Assembly (NCBI RefSeq): GCF_024713945.1 | Contig: NC_134684.1 | Coordinates: forward strand, 4,037,001 to 4,101,000 | Direction of reading: 5' to 3' | Origin: Dermatophagoides farinae | Lineage: Eukaryota; Arthropoda; Arachnida; Sarcoptiformes; Pyroglyphidae | Length of the DNA: 64,000 nucleotides | Shown here: positions 37,521-49,398 of the stretch, one piece after another | Layout: every line of letters begins with the position of its first letter | How positions within the stretch are numbered: the first letter of the stretch is position 1 | Notes under the pieces: generated by a model | Database searches by the model: none | What the model saw: the letters and a program-made list of their open reading frames with translations, nothing else | What the model was told of the DNA's origin: nothing | Program-made: the position numbers and the translations under genes

Positions 37521-38429
37521 ACAACCAACAACGACAAGGAAGCTGTCCCCCACCATGTTTTGGCTATGACTATAGTATGAATGTCCAGTCACAAGGAATC
37601 CAAATGTTGTGACCAGATTCTGCGTATACATCATCACTGTGGTAGTGGTATTCATTTGAATTGAGCAGAATAAAGGATATATTATTTTTTTTTTTGTAAA
37701 TTTTTAACTCAAAACCAAACACCCCCCTACTAAAAAACAAAGTGACCACTGAATTATATGCAGCGATTCTACCATACAATTATTTGGTGGTCAAATTCAA
37801 TATGGTTCTGCAGAATTTCAAACATTTTGTTTGTGGAAAAAAATGAATTTCGTTTTTTAATGGCCTATGGCCATTAATTCCATCGAATATTCGACGAAAA
37901 TGAAAACAATCAATCGATCGATCAATGTTTACCAATCGAAACGTTGCAAAACGCATATGGAAATTCGATGGTCGATCTGATCGAAACCAATCGGCTGTCA
38001 ATATGTGGAGATAGATGAAAAAAAATCGGTTTTAATGAAGAGAAAACCTAAATTAATTTAAGAAGGAAGGTGGAACACACTATGTTCGGTAACAAAATTT
38101 GCACACTATGGGGTGTTCCATTACTGGCTGAAAATGAATCATTTTTCTCTCTCACTGCTAATCAAACTAAAATCGAAATAGAAATTTGATATTTGATGAT
38201 CAAAAATCGATCGATAATCGAAACAAATGCAAACGTTTGATTCAAACAAACAATCGTGGACAGAAAAACAACCTTCAATGATCCAAAGATTGAAAAATTG
38301 ATTGCCTTAGGACGCAGAAATCGGATGATGTAGAATTTCAATTGGATTCTGTGATGATTGGAAATTTTTCAATCATGATTTTTGGCCACCAATAAAAAAA
38401 AATTCAAAAGACTTGCTAGCCTAGAAAGA

Positions 38430-38443
38430 CTGCCATCTGGTGG
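38430..38443 (-). promoter_or_regulatory. CTCF-like site
   Basis: The minus strand reads CCACCAGATGGCAG, matching the animal CTCF core consensus CCASYAGRKGGCRS at all 14 positions. The 11-bp core CCACCAGATGG recurs exactly at 46759-46769 in the same orientation with unrelated flanks, so it is not simply a copied repeat. CTCF is widely conserved in arthropods; binding here is inference. Confidence 0.4.
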
Positions 38444-39785
38444 AACATTTTAGGAAAATTATTTGATGGTTTTCTTTTCATTTTATTCACATACATAAAT
38501 CACCAAAAAAAATAACACGCGATTGATTTATTGGGCGCCAATGTTTCCGGTGAAATTTCATTTATTTCAACATCGAAAAAAAAACTTATTTGAAATTTAC
38601 ATAAATCGATGATGACAAGCCGACATGTCAACACACAGCAAGCTAGCAAACAAGCATGCACATAGTCGATGTCAATTGGCAATTTTGGCATTTCAATCTA
38701 CACACACACACACACTAATGGATCGATAGAATGTTTGTCTTGTGTTTTTTTTGTGGTGCATAAAGAAAAAAAATTTTGGAACAAAAAAAAATGAAAATTC
38801 TGGAACATGTCCTCCTCATTCACACACTAAAACACACACACACACAATGTTTCACATGTTATTGTTTTATACTTGTGGTGTTGCTGGTGCTGGTGCTGGT
38901 GTTTTTCATATTTTTTTTTTCATACAAATTTTTTCCATTATTTCGATTATGATTGATATGTATCTATTTTGTTCAGTGTGTGTGTGTGTGTGTGTATGTT
39001 TTTTCCGGACAATGAATAAATGAATGATTTGAATCATTTATTTTCATTTTATTTTTTTTTCACTCATTCATTCACATATTGTTTTTTTTTGTTTGTTTGT
39101 TTGTTTCGGTTTTCATCATATCTATCTATATTTGGTTATCTATTCATCTATCTATCTATCTATGTTGCGATTGTTGTTGTTGTTGTTGTCGTTGATGATG
39201 ATGAAAATGACAAAATGAAAAAATAAATGAATTCATCAAACACATACATACATACATAGTTGAAAAACAAAACGAGAATAAAAATAAAAAAATATTCTTC
39301 ATTGAAACAAAAAAAAAAACAAAAAACAAAAAAAATGACCGGACAATTCATCATCATCATCATCATCATCAGAATGATAGCCAGAATATTAGAAAGATAT
39401 GAGATAGATGTCCAGATAAACTATTTGGCAAAGAGAAAAAATAAATAAATAAATAAAAATAAAACTAGTAGCCGGTCAAGCAAGATGGAACATTGTATTT
39501 GCTGTTTCTGCTGCTGATGATGATGAAAACGGCTTTGAAACACGCAACTTGATCATCATCGTCATAGCCATGGTTCTGATGATGATGATGATCATACGCT
39601 GTCATCACAGCCGGTAACAGAGAAAAAAAACAAACTGAATATTAACCAGTTTTTTTTCTGTACGGTCTTATCAAAGACCGAAAAATACATATTTTCATAA
39701 TCATTTGTATATATTGGCATTTTCATGATTCAATTCATGAATTTATCTTTGTATATATGAATTGAACAAATGATTAAAACTTTTT

Positions 39786-39818
39786 TCTCTCTCTCTGTGT
39801 GTGTGTGTGTGTGTGTGT
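39786..39818. repeat. Compound (CT)n(GT)n microsatellite
   Basis: CT array passing directly into a GT array. Confidence 0.9.
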
Positions 39819-40514
39819 ATGAAATAGTTGTTATTTTTTTTTACTTGTTTTTGTAGATAGAAACAAAAAACAACAACAACATTGATGATGATATCACGTT
39901 CCATTTGGATCATAAACTTATAATATACATTGATGGTGGATATGATCATGATATAGATATTTTTAATAGTCAAAAATTTTATAATGATTTTATCCACCAG
40001 TCACCATCATCATCATCATTCCATATTAATCATTATGATTAAAGTCAAAATAAAAACCGAAACAGATAGTGAAATCATGAATCATCATCATCATCATCAT
40101 TAAATAAATGATAAATATGATAAAGTTTATATATCTGTCACCAATTCCATCCATACAATAGGTCATTATTCTGTTTTTTTTTGTATATTAGATTTGAATG
40201 ATAACCATGATAATCTATCTATATCATCTGGCGATCAATTGATTGATCTGATCAGGAAATAAAATTATTATCATTGTACGATATTCATTTCAAATTCATG
40301 AATAAATATACTTCATGATTATTAATGGTTAAGAAAAACATCACAAAAGTTTTTAATATATTTTTTTTACATGATTACCATAATTTTACAATTTTGTTTT
40401 TGAAGAAAAAAAAATGAAAATAAAAAATTAAAAATTCCAACAAATGACCATATCATGCTTCATTATTATCATCGGTTGGAGGTAATAAATTTTATTATGA
40501 TATAAAAATGGCGG

Positions 40515-40535
40515 CCACCACCACCACCACCACCA
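40515..40535. repeat. (CCA)n microsatellite
   Basis: About seven CCA units. Confidence 0.9.
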
Positions 40536-40591
40536 TGATCATTATTTAAAAGGTCTTGGTTAAATTTTATAAAATTATAAACAAGATACTA

Positions 40592-40613
40592 CTGCTGCTG
40601 CTGCTGCTGCTGC
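40592..40613. repeat. (CTG)7 microsatellite
   Basis: Perfect CTG array. Confidence 0.9.
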
Positions 40614-41024
40614 CTTTCATGATGATGATAATGGTCATCATCATTATCATTGATGAATCAATGAACTTAAATATGTATTTAAAGTATTTAAACTCTAAAA
40701 AAAAATTAAAGGAAAAAAAAGAAGAACACACACATTGAATTTGAGGATGAACATTGGATGGTTAATACATTATCCAGAAATAACATTATTTATCCATAAT
40801 GACCAATGTAGTTTAGAATACACATTATTATCTAGCCATAATGGACATGATCATCAACATCATCCGGTATGATTGATACCTACTGCTTTAAATCGGTGAA
40901 ACAAAAAACAAAAAAAAAATATACATTTTGATGAAGCAAAACATCAATCTATCGAGACTTGATTCGATTTTTTTTCTCTTGATTTAATGGCTATTAATTG
41001 AAATCGATCTAATCAATGTGAATG

Positions 41025-41025
<1 letters not shown>

Positions 41026-41057
<32 letters not shown>
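41026..41057. repeat. (AC)16 microsatellite
   Basis: The longest perfect CA-class array noticed in the window. Confidence 0.95.
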
Positions 41058-41058
<1 letters not shown>

Positions 41059-41629
41059 AGACAAAGCACTTGGGGCCAAGTAATTTTTTTTTCATAAATT
41101 TTTTTTTAACTTAGAAAAAAAAAACAATATTTATGGCACACATTTCGACCACCATGAATTCGAATCGTTTGGAATTTTTTTTTTTTTTTTTGTAAATTTT
41201 GTTCATCACGATCCATGCATTATCATCAATGGTTTAGACACAGAAAAAAAAACAAAAACAAATGAATCTGGATCACAGGATTTCAAATATTGAATTAATG
41301 GATCACTAGTTATCAACAAGATAAAACTTTTAATGTATAAGCAAAATGAAAATCAAAACCTAATGATTTGGGTGCAATTTTCTTCAAAAAATTTTTTTTT
41401 CTTGATGATCATCATCATGGCCATCACACACACACACACACTACCACCAAATGATCATTTTTTTTATTGCAATGAATGTAAAATTAGGTAAAAAAAGTTG
41501 AATAAAAAAAAACTGTAGTCATTATTATAATGATGATGATGATGATAATCATTGAATAATGAAAAATTGGAAAATATTAAATAAAATGAAAAAAAAAATT
41601 TCCCATTGTAAAGATTGAATTTTGCGCAT

Positions 41630-41655
41630 TATCATCATCATCATCATCATCATCA
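41630..41655. repeat. (ATC)n microsatellite
   Basis: About eight or nine ATC units, followed at once by GGATGATGATGG in the opposite orientation. Confidence 0.9.
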
Positions 41656-44600
41656 GGATGATGATGGTGTCAATTTATAATAATAATAATAAGCTGGATG
41701 TCTAAAATAGGGTGATCATTTTGAAATCTTGATCAATGTTTTTTTTTCACATTACGGAACACACACACACACAGACAAAGATGTTTTTTTTTATCATCAT
41801 CATCACCATCAACAACAACAACAACAACAAATCACCCTTGATTACACACTTTAAAAACAACAACAACAAACTCATTATGATTATCATCATTGAGAGTAAA
41901 TCAGTAGTAGTAGTAGTAATATAGTGAGTTACCTAATTCGTAGGCCGATGGCCATTAAAAATGATGATGATGATTATCATCATCATGTGTTTGGTGATGG
42001 TAAATTTTTTATTTTATTTTTATTTCATCGATTTAAAATTAAACAACAACCATTTTGCCTTCATCGATGGTGTAGCTTTTATTTTATTAAGAAAAACAAA
42101 AAATTTCTCAAAGTGTGTGGCACACCAATCAATCAAAATGATCGCACACACACACACAAATTTAAGATATCACTCACATTTAATCTCACCTTACGCCATC
42201 CCTATCATCATCTATGATCAGTCATACAAATGATAATGATTTGGACATGATATTATCGTTAACGATGTTCATTCATAGTATGCACACATGTCAAGTCAAA
42301 AATAATTCGATTTTTATTTCAAATTTATCATCAAAATTTTATATTTTACAAAGACTTGTTGACTTCAACTGCCAAGACACACATAATAATAAAAAATTTT
42401 TTTTCTGTAAAATGAAATTCAAACATTTTGATTTTACAGTCGTTATTACATAAATGAAATCATCAAGATGAATCACTAAGCGAACAGAGCGAAAATAAAA
42501 AATCAAAACAAACAGATGAAGCACACACACACACACAATAACAAATCATATCGGACGTTGATAATTTGTCTCTTGTCAAATTATTCATTCAGACACAGGT
42601 TGACACAATGCACAAATTCAATACATTCACAAATCAGAGGACAGAAAATTTGATTCTGACAATTTTTTTTTTTGGGTTTCAATTGAAAACAAACATAATT
42701 TGATTTGAAACAAAATAATAAAAAAAAATGAAATGAAATAAAATGGAAAAATTCCACACTTGAAATCAATCGATTAGCCTGGCTGCCATGTGTAATTTAA
42801 ATGAGGAAATATTAGTGATCGGCGGATGAAACAAACAAACAAAACAAAACAAGAAAAAAAAATTTTAAGCGGCTGGATCAAAATAAATTTTATGTTTTTT
42901 TTTTTGGTTGTCTTGGATCAACAAATTTTTTTTTTAATCTTTAAAAGTAATCCAAAAATAACCAAACCAACACCGCTGTATGTTGAAATATTGAAGCAAA
43001 AAAAAAAAGAAAAAAGAAAAATACAGCCTCGATCAGAAGGACAAAATTTTTTTTTTTATTTTTTGCAATAGAAAATTGGCATTCAAAATAGATATAATGT
43101 CATTATATAGTGAATGAATATTGATTATTGATTTTTGATTATTGATTATTTGACTATTACTATTCATATAAATTGAAAAATATGATAATCAAGTCATCAA
43201 ATTCATTAAAAAAAATAGCCTTTGGGATTTCATCCATATGTTTACAATTTTGTTGATCATTTTCAAACAGTTGCAAAATAGACACAATGATCATTGACCA
43301 TTTTGATGTATATTGAATTAAATCGATGTGAAATTGCCAAACAACAACAACTAGACTGCTTTATAAGGTGTTTGGAGGATGTAATTATTTTTTTTCTGTT
43401 CATGTTTGGTTTGGTTTCTTTGGTTTTTTTATTTCGATTTAAAAAAAAGTAGGACAACATTTATCATTGCCATCAACATCGATGCTATATAGAAAACCGT
43501 TTCCTATATAATGGAATGTATGTGTATGTTAAATCGCGAAGAAAATGTTTCAACGGAATGAAATGAAATTTTTGAAATTTTTTTTTTTTGAATTTTTAAC
43601 TGAAAAAAAAGAAAGAGAAAAAATCCAATGAGGCGGCGCGACATCATTATTCGATGGTAATTGTGTAAAATGTGATGGCGCCCATCAGGCGTTTCTTTTC
43701 AGTGAATTTTCATACACACTGAGAGAGAGATAGATGACACAAACAGAAGCTGATTGATGATGCGCATTTTTTTCAAAATGAAAAAAAAAAATAAAACTTG
43801 ACTGTTTTCATGCTTTTCAAACTTTATTTTTATTTTCTCAATATATGTGAAAAAAAACTCGATACAGCCATAGAGGAATGGAAAACATAAAAAAGGAGGT
43901 GCATTGAAAAATAAAATAAAATAGATTTTTGCGCCTTAAAACGTCAATTATGATTTGAAAAATGGACATCGAAAAAAAGGACAAAAAAAAATTCGGCTCT
44001 ATATATCAGTTAAAACAATAAGAAAAAAAAATTAACAACCCGATATATCTGCAATAAGAATGATGATAATGACGATGACGTGATAATATCATCAATCGTG
44101 TGGTCATCATATAATGATGATCAAACAATACAATCGATTGATTAATTGCTGTAAAAATTGCTATAAACCATTGTTTATTCATCATCATGAACATAGAAAA
44201 AATCGTGGCGCCCAAAAAAAAATACAAATGACCAATAACACAAGTATCATAAACAAAACACAAATGACCTAGTTCAAAACAGAAGAATTTCCGGTTAAAA
44301 ATAGAAATTTTAAATGAAATTTATTTGATTCAAAAATTTTAGCACACAAATAATGATGATGGATACATTTTTTTATTTTTGTTTTCTGCAGTTGTATTTG
44401 TTGTTTGACATGGTCAAAGACCTTTTTAGATAATGAAATAAAGTATATATGTACAGTATATGTACACACAATCGAGATATGTTAGAAATTATAAATGTAA
44501 ACAGATGACGATTTGTGAGCGATTGACCTCAAGTCATGTGGGATCAAAATCCAAAACATCAAACACAGAAAAAAAATAAGAAAAAAAACAAATGAAAATA

Positions 44601-45188
44601 TCCGACCTTTGAAAACATATTGTTTGTTTGTTTGTTTGTTTTTGGTAAATATTGTTGACAATTTATAAGAAACCCACCAAGATAAAAAAAAGAACCATAA
44701 TAATAATAATTTTATCTTATCATTATCAATCGGTGTAAATAGTCTTGTTGGTAAGCAAGCTAGGCCCTTTTTTGTTTTCTATTTCTATTTCTATTGTTGT
44801 TGATTTACAAACATCAGAGTATGGCTTGCCAAAATCCACTACCATCATCATCATCATCATTTGGTGAAGGTTTTTTTTTGTTCATTTTTAATGATAAAAT
44901 TTTCTATTTTTCAAGGTGCTTGATACAAACTTTTATTGATATAAATATTTTGTATGTGTATAAATATTTGCACAGTAAAACATAAAATGAAACTCGAGTT
45001 TGAAAATGAAAATATAAAACAAAAAAAAAATGAAATGAAAAGAAAATGAAAATGAAAATGAAAATCCACAAAAAAAGACAGCAATCGCATAGCTACGAGC
45101 TCAGAAAAAAAGCACTAGAAAGAAACTGTTTGACAATTTGTTTTTTCATATTTATACATTCGGTAATTTCATTATTCTTTACTCTATA

Positions 45189-45190
45189 TA
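45189..45190. other. TA target-site duplication, left
   Basis: TA immediately outside the left inverted repeat, mirrored by TA at 46515-46516. Its local context is a TATATA run, an ordinary TA target. Confidence 0.9.
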
Positions 45191-45216
45191 CAGGGAGGCC
45201 CACTTATATCAGGACA
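45191..45216 (+). repeat. Left terminal inverted repeat of the transposon
   Basis: A 26-bp end beginning CAGGGAGGCCCACTTATATC. It is the reverse complement of the right end except at positions 6 (A here, G at the right end) and 13 (C here, G at the right end). Similarity stops abruptly after position 26, so no longer subterminal repeat is evident. The helix-turn-helix region of the transposase is expected to bind here. Confidence 0.95.
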
Positions 45217-45317
45217 GCCCCGAATCAGCTGTTTGATTTTTATGACTTTCTTTTTCGACAATTGTTTTTTCGTTATTTTTAATATTTTTATTCTTTTTTT
45301 TATGAAAAAATCAAAAT

Positions 45318-46406
45318 ATGAAAACTCCAAATATAAAAAAACAAAATATTTTGTGTAAAAGACGTAAAGTTCAAGAATTATTCAAAAAAAAGTTAGCTAT
45401 CTCGGAAATTGCTCGCCAAACTGGTATGGCGCGTTCAAACGTCTATCGCTGGATAAAACGTGATTCAATTCTTGATAAACCAAAGATTAAAAAAAGCAAA
45501 AAGATTACAGATTCGATTGAGAAAATGATTGAAAGTGAAATGAGGGACAAAATTGGTGTTGGAACCCGAAGAGTTGCCAAGTGTCTAAAAAAAACATTCG
45601 AATCCACTGGCTCGTCGCGTACCATCTCCCGATCAACGATTCAAAGACATTTAAAGCAGACAGAATGGGGAAAAATAGTAAGGAGAATCAAAAATAAACC
45701 ACTTTTGTCAAAAAAAAACATCGAAGACCGATTGAATTTCTGTGAAATCATTGAAAAAGCTGGATATTTGTGTACTAAAAGACTCGGTCAAGAGCTCCGG
45801 TCTCACATCTTATTTACTGACGAATCTGTGATTGAATTGCATCCTCATATAAATTCCAATAATGCAGTTATCCGTACAAGTGATAAAAAATCGATTCCGG
45901 TTAATTCAGTTCCAAAAAAAAGTGAAAAGATAATGGTTGTCGGCGGGATATGCAGCCGTGGCAAGACGCCACTGCTTGTGTTCAATAGCGGCCTTAGAAT
46001 CAATGCCGCAATGTACCAAGAAGCCATCTTACCGGTTTATTTTGAGTTTATGAAGAACAAAACTTTCTTCCCGAGTGAGAGAAAGATCATGTTTCAACAA
46101 GATATGGCCCCAGCTCATTCGGCCAAGTCAACAATGAAGTTGATTGAAGGTGCAGGTTTCAAGACTTGGGGCAAAGGGGTGTGGCCCGGAAACTCACCAG
46201 ATTTGAACGTAATTGAACATATGTGGAACGAATTGCAAGAATCTGTCTTCATTGCCCCGCGTCCAACCAATATAGCCGAGTTAAAGACTCGAGTCAATGA
46301 AAAATGGAATTCGATCACCGTTGATTACCTGAAAAAACTGGTCGAATCATTTCCGGCACGAATCGTTGAATGTCAAACAAACTTGGGAAATGTTACCCGA
46401 TATTAA
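45318..46406 (+). CDS. DD37E transposase, Tc1/mariner superfamily
   Basis: A 362-aa transposase that would bind the inverted repeats of its own element and catalyse excision and insertion at TA. Residues 13-47 form a helix-turn-helix (SEIARQTGMARSNVYRWI) and about 76-113 a second DNA-binding helical region; a basic stretch KPKIKKSKK (54-62) could be a nuclear signal. The DDE domain is complete: ILFTDES (D168), FQQDMAPAH (D262) and SPDLNVIEHMW (E300). The 37 residues between D262 and E300 define DD37E, against DD34E in Tc1 and DD34D in mariner. The length is usual for the superfamily (about 340-360 aa). The ATG at 45318 is chosen because the nearby ATG at 45302 is out of frame; the gene ends in TAA. 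No stop, frameshift or intron interrupts it. Three antisense open frames inside it are shadows. Family call is very secure; the DD37E subgroup rests on my residue count. Confidence 0.97.
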   Translation: MKTPNIKKQNILCKRRKVQELFKKKLAISEIARQTGMARSNVYRWIKRDSILDKPKIKKSKKITDSIEKMIESEMRDKIGVGTRRVAKCLKKTFESTGSSRTISRSTIQRHLKQTEWGKIVRRIKNKPLLSKKNIEDRLNFCEIIEKAGYLCTKRLGQELRSHILFTDESVIELHPHINSNNAVIRTSDKKSIPVNSVPKKSEKIMVVGGICSRGKTPLLVFNSGLRINAAMYQEAILPVYFEFMKNKTFFPSERKIMFQQDMAPAHSAKSTMKLIEGAGFKTWGKGVWPGNSPDLNVIEHMWNELQESVFIAPRPTNIAELKTRVNEKWNSITVDYLKKLVESFPARIVECQTNLGNVTRY

Positions 46407-46488
46407 AATATTATTTTAAAAAAAACAAAACTTGTCTAGCTTTTGTAGTCGCAAAGTTATTGCATTTTGAATCGAAGTGTTTAAAAAG

Positions 46489-46514
46489 TGTCCTGATATA
46501 ACTGGGCCCCCCTG
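46489..46514 (-). repeat. Right terminal inverted repeat of the transposon
   Basis: A 26-bp end which, read on the minus strand, begins CAGGGGGGCCCAGTTATATC. It pairs with the left end at 24 of 26 positions and abuts the TA at 46515-46516. The two mismatches sit in the outer half; the inner half is identical between ends. Confidence 0.95.
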
Positions 46515-46516
46515 TA
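46515..46516. other. TA target-site duplication, right
   Basis: TA directly after the right inverted repeat (which ends CCCCCCTG), followed by TTGTTGG of the flank. It is the partner of the TA at 45189-45190. Confidence 0.9.
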
Positions 46517-46758
46517 TTGTTGGTTTTTTTAGGACAAATTAAAATTTATTACACCGAAAAAAAAACAAACACACACACACACAAAATAAACAAGTAAACA
46601 ACAAAGTAGAATGAAGAATTATTTGGAAAATAAAAAATTTTGACCCTATAGATTAGCGCACAGATGTTTATCGTGGAATTATTATTCATTTTATGGTCTA
46701 AAAATTTTTTTTCGAAACAATTTTTTTTTTGGTAAAAAAGAACACGAGACAAGCGATA

Positions 46759-46769
46759 CCATCTGGTGG
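46759..46769 (-). promoter_or_regulatory. CTCF-like site beside the transposon
   Basis: The minus strand reads ATGGCCACCAGATGGTATC around this core. It shares the exact 11-mer CCACCAGATGG with 38430-38443 and also has the upstream TGGCC common in CTCF sites; the consensus C after GG is T here. It lies about 240 bp beyond the right end of the transposon. Confidence 0.3.
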
Positions 46770-49380
46770 CCATTCGGAGCATTCGGCTCATTCACTCACG
46801 ATTCGAAAGTTTCGATCGAAAAAAGACATTTTTCTTGGATTGGATCGAGTAAAAAAAAAAAATTTGATTAATTAGCCAACAAAAAAAAAGAAAACAAATA
46901 AAATACTTGACTATGATAAGTGAAACTTTTCAACTTTGCATAAATTTTTTTTCCTCTCCTCAATGATGTTGATGACGATGATGATGGAGAATATTCAAAG
47001 GAAGAAAAAAAAATGAAAACTTTTACAAACAACTGGTTCCGCTTAGCTTGCTGCTGCTGCTGCTGATGTTGTGGTCGTTGTTGTTGTTTGTTGGAGAAAA
47101 GTTTATCTTCCATCACCATTATCGTCAAATTTTCTTGTTTAAGGAAATCTTTCTAAAAAAAAAAAAAAATTTGCCAACAAACCCGAATTTATATAGCCAA
47201 AACAACTTAATTGAAAATGGAAAAAAACTATACAACAGCAGCAGCAGAAGCAGCGAAAGGGTTAAAATTAAAACCATCATCATGTAATAGATATATATGT
47301 GTGAATGCAACCTACGGATAACTGTGGAAACGTATTCAGTTTTTTTTATACATATATTATTATGAACACGATTAATTAAAACTCGACAACGAATATGGAT
47401 GAAATGTAAATGATGAAAATGAAAGATGTTTGTTGTCAGCATATTTTTTTTAAGCTTCAAACAACAACTAAAACAAGAATATGAAAAAAAAATTTAGAAA
47501 AAAAATAATACAGAGAGGCTGTGTGTGTGTGTGTGTGTGATTCCCAACGATCAACGGAATATATTCTAATTAAAAATTCAAAACAACAACAACAACAACA
47601 GCAACAACTTCATCATGAATGTATACAAAAATGTCTAAGTTTTTTTTTCTCTTCCACTGGGTCGGGTGCATCATAACGACACCAAAATAGTGAAAGTGAC
47701 GATCCAAAAATAAAAAAAAAATTAATTAAAACATTCCCAAGATTTACAAGCAAAGATTTATACATCCCATCCCATAAAAAAATACGGTGCAGATTCTACA
47801 CTGAAGAATATACAGAATTCTTGTGTGTTGTTGTAAACTTTTTTTTTGTTTTTTTTTGAATTCAATTCCATCATTGATTTTGTTAATTATGAAAAAAAAT
47901 TTTCATCAACTTTTTTTCGAATTCACAAGGTCAGAGATTATCTCGCTATTGTATGATGTGATCAATCAAAAACACACACTGTTGAAAAAGTTTGGAGGAA
48001 AAAAAAATTTGAAATTCCAAAGCTTGAAAAAAAGTTCCCATAAGAATCATGTTATAAAATTATTAAAACAAACAAAACAAAAAAAAATTCTTCCGCATCA
48101 TTTTTTTTGTTTTTTCTGGCCCGGTCCAGTTTTACCCAATTTCATGAATTCCATTCATTTTGAATTTAAATCTAATGATGATGATGATGACGATGAAATG
48201 GAAATGTGAAAAAGCCATTGAGCCCTACTTGTAATTGATTTGCATAAATTCTATTCGACTATGGCTTATTGTTTTTGTTATGGAATTCAACTTTTTTTTT
48301 ATTTTCAAATAATGAAAAAAAAGAAAAGAGAATCGACAACACACGACACCGCCATAGTTGAAAATAAATTCTGAAATTTGATCAAGAAAACAGAATAGAA
48401 AATAAACAAGAGATGAACAAAAGCTTGAGGGCAAAACTGTAGCCAGCAAAAAAAAGAGAAAAGAAAAGAAAACCTCAACCCTATGGTTGCCATCATAATA
48501 ATCATTTTCATCATTTTGGATGGATTTGAATCAATCAAATTATCAACACACACACACAAGCGACCATGGAAATAAGAAATTAAAAAAAACCATAGTATTC
48601 TCCACAGGAGAAAAGGGTTAAATAACCTTGTGCATCAGAGACAGAAAAAGCGAGATAAGGCAAATGAACCCAGGTTTTCAACAACAACAACAAAGACAGA
48701 AAAAAAATTTCAATTTTATTTTGATGAACGACAAAAAAAAAATTCAAAACAAAACGAAAAAAAACAACGCAGTTATGATGATGAACAAAAATGATGGGAC
48801 AAGTCCAAATTGTTTTTTCTTGCTTATTTTTGTTTCATCAACATCGGTCGGTCGGTCGGACGGATACTGTGTACATCACATTTTAACCCTTTTTTTCAAC
48901 ACTTTTGCATCCTGTGTGTGTGTGTGCCTGTAGAGAGCCAGTCTAAAAAAACACGTGCACGTTCTCGTTCTTTCTCTCGGGTGGTTATGATGATGATGGT
49001 CGTAGTGGTGGGGGTGGCAACAACAAATAAGTTGTTGTTGTTGATGTTGTTGTTTCTCATCATCATCAATAGCCGTTGTCATATAATGGTTAGTGTCACC
49101 TTCATCTGAATTGATTCAAAATGCAAAATGAAGAAAAAAAAAGTGGAAAAAGAGATTAACCATATGAGATGATCATATCATGTGTGTGTATGATATGATG
49201 GGGAAATATCAATGGAAAAAAAAGCTGGAATTTAATAATCAAAAAAAAGAACAAAAAAAAAAAAACTAGTGGGACGAAGAAACAAACAAACAAACAAAAA
49301 ACTGGTGGATGATTGAAATGAAAAACAAAAAAACAAAAAACAAAAAAAACTAAAACTAAAAAATTAATTTCATTTTCCAA

Positions 49381-49398
49381 CCACCACCACCACCACCA
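49381..49398. repeat. (CCA)6 microsatellite
   Basis: Perfect CCA array. Confidence 0.9.

Larger units (their letters stand above)
36446..45188. other. Repeat-dense non-coding DNA
   Basis: No gene is called. It contains one CTCF-like site, three GGCGCC palindromes (38534, 43677, 44207), a hairpin CGGTCTT-ATCA-AAGACCG at 39663-39680, a TTGATTA-type array near 43118-43155, and many microsatellites. At 44818 a pyrimidine-rich acceptor (acatCAG) precedes ATGGCTTGCCAAAATCC, giving MACQNPLPSSSSSFGEG. It is a weak exon candidate. Confidence 0.5.
45191..46514 (+). mobile_element. Complete Tc1/mariner-superfamily (DD37E) DNA transposon
   Basis: A 1324-bp cut-and-paste element of the IS630-Tc1-mariner superfamily. 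It is bounded by 26-bp inverted repeats that match at 24 of 26 positions and start CAGGG. TA dinucleotides sit immediately outside at 45189-45190 and 46515-46516, the target duplication expected of this superfamily. Between the ends is a single open transposase gene, with about 127 bp of leader and 108 bp of trailer. Size, one-gene layout, TA target and ends are typical of Tc1/mariner elements. The element is free of the microsatellites that fill the flanks. Because ends, duplication and reading frame are all intact, it is either recently inserted or still competent to move; that is inference. No second copy or deleted (MITE) derivative carrying the same ends was seen in the window. Confidence 0.97.

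Noticed and set aside
45046..45282. Open frame running into the left end of the transposon
   Set aside because: It crosses the TA and inverted repeat and stops before the transposase; a chance fusion of flank and end sequence.
45443..46318. Three antisense open frames inside the transposase gene
   Set aside because: Shadow frames of a well-supported gene with no features of their own.
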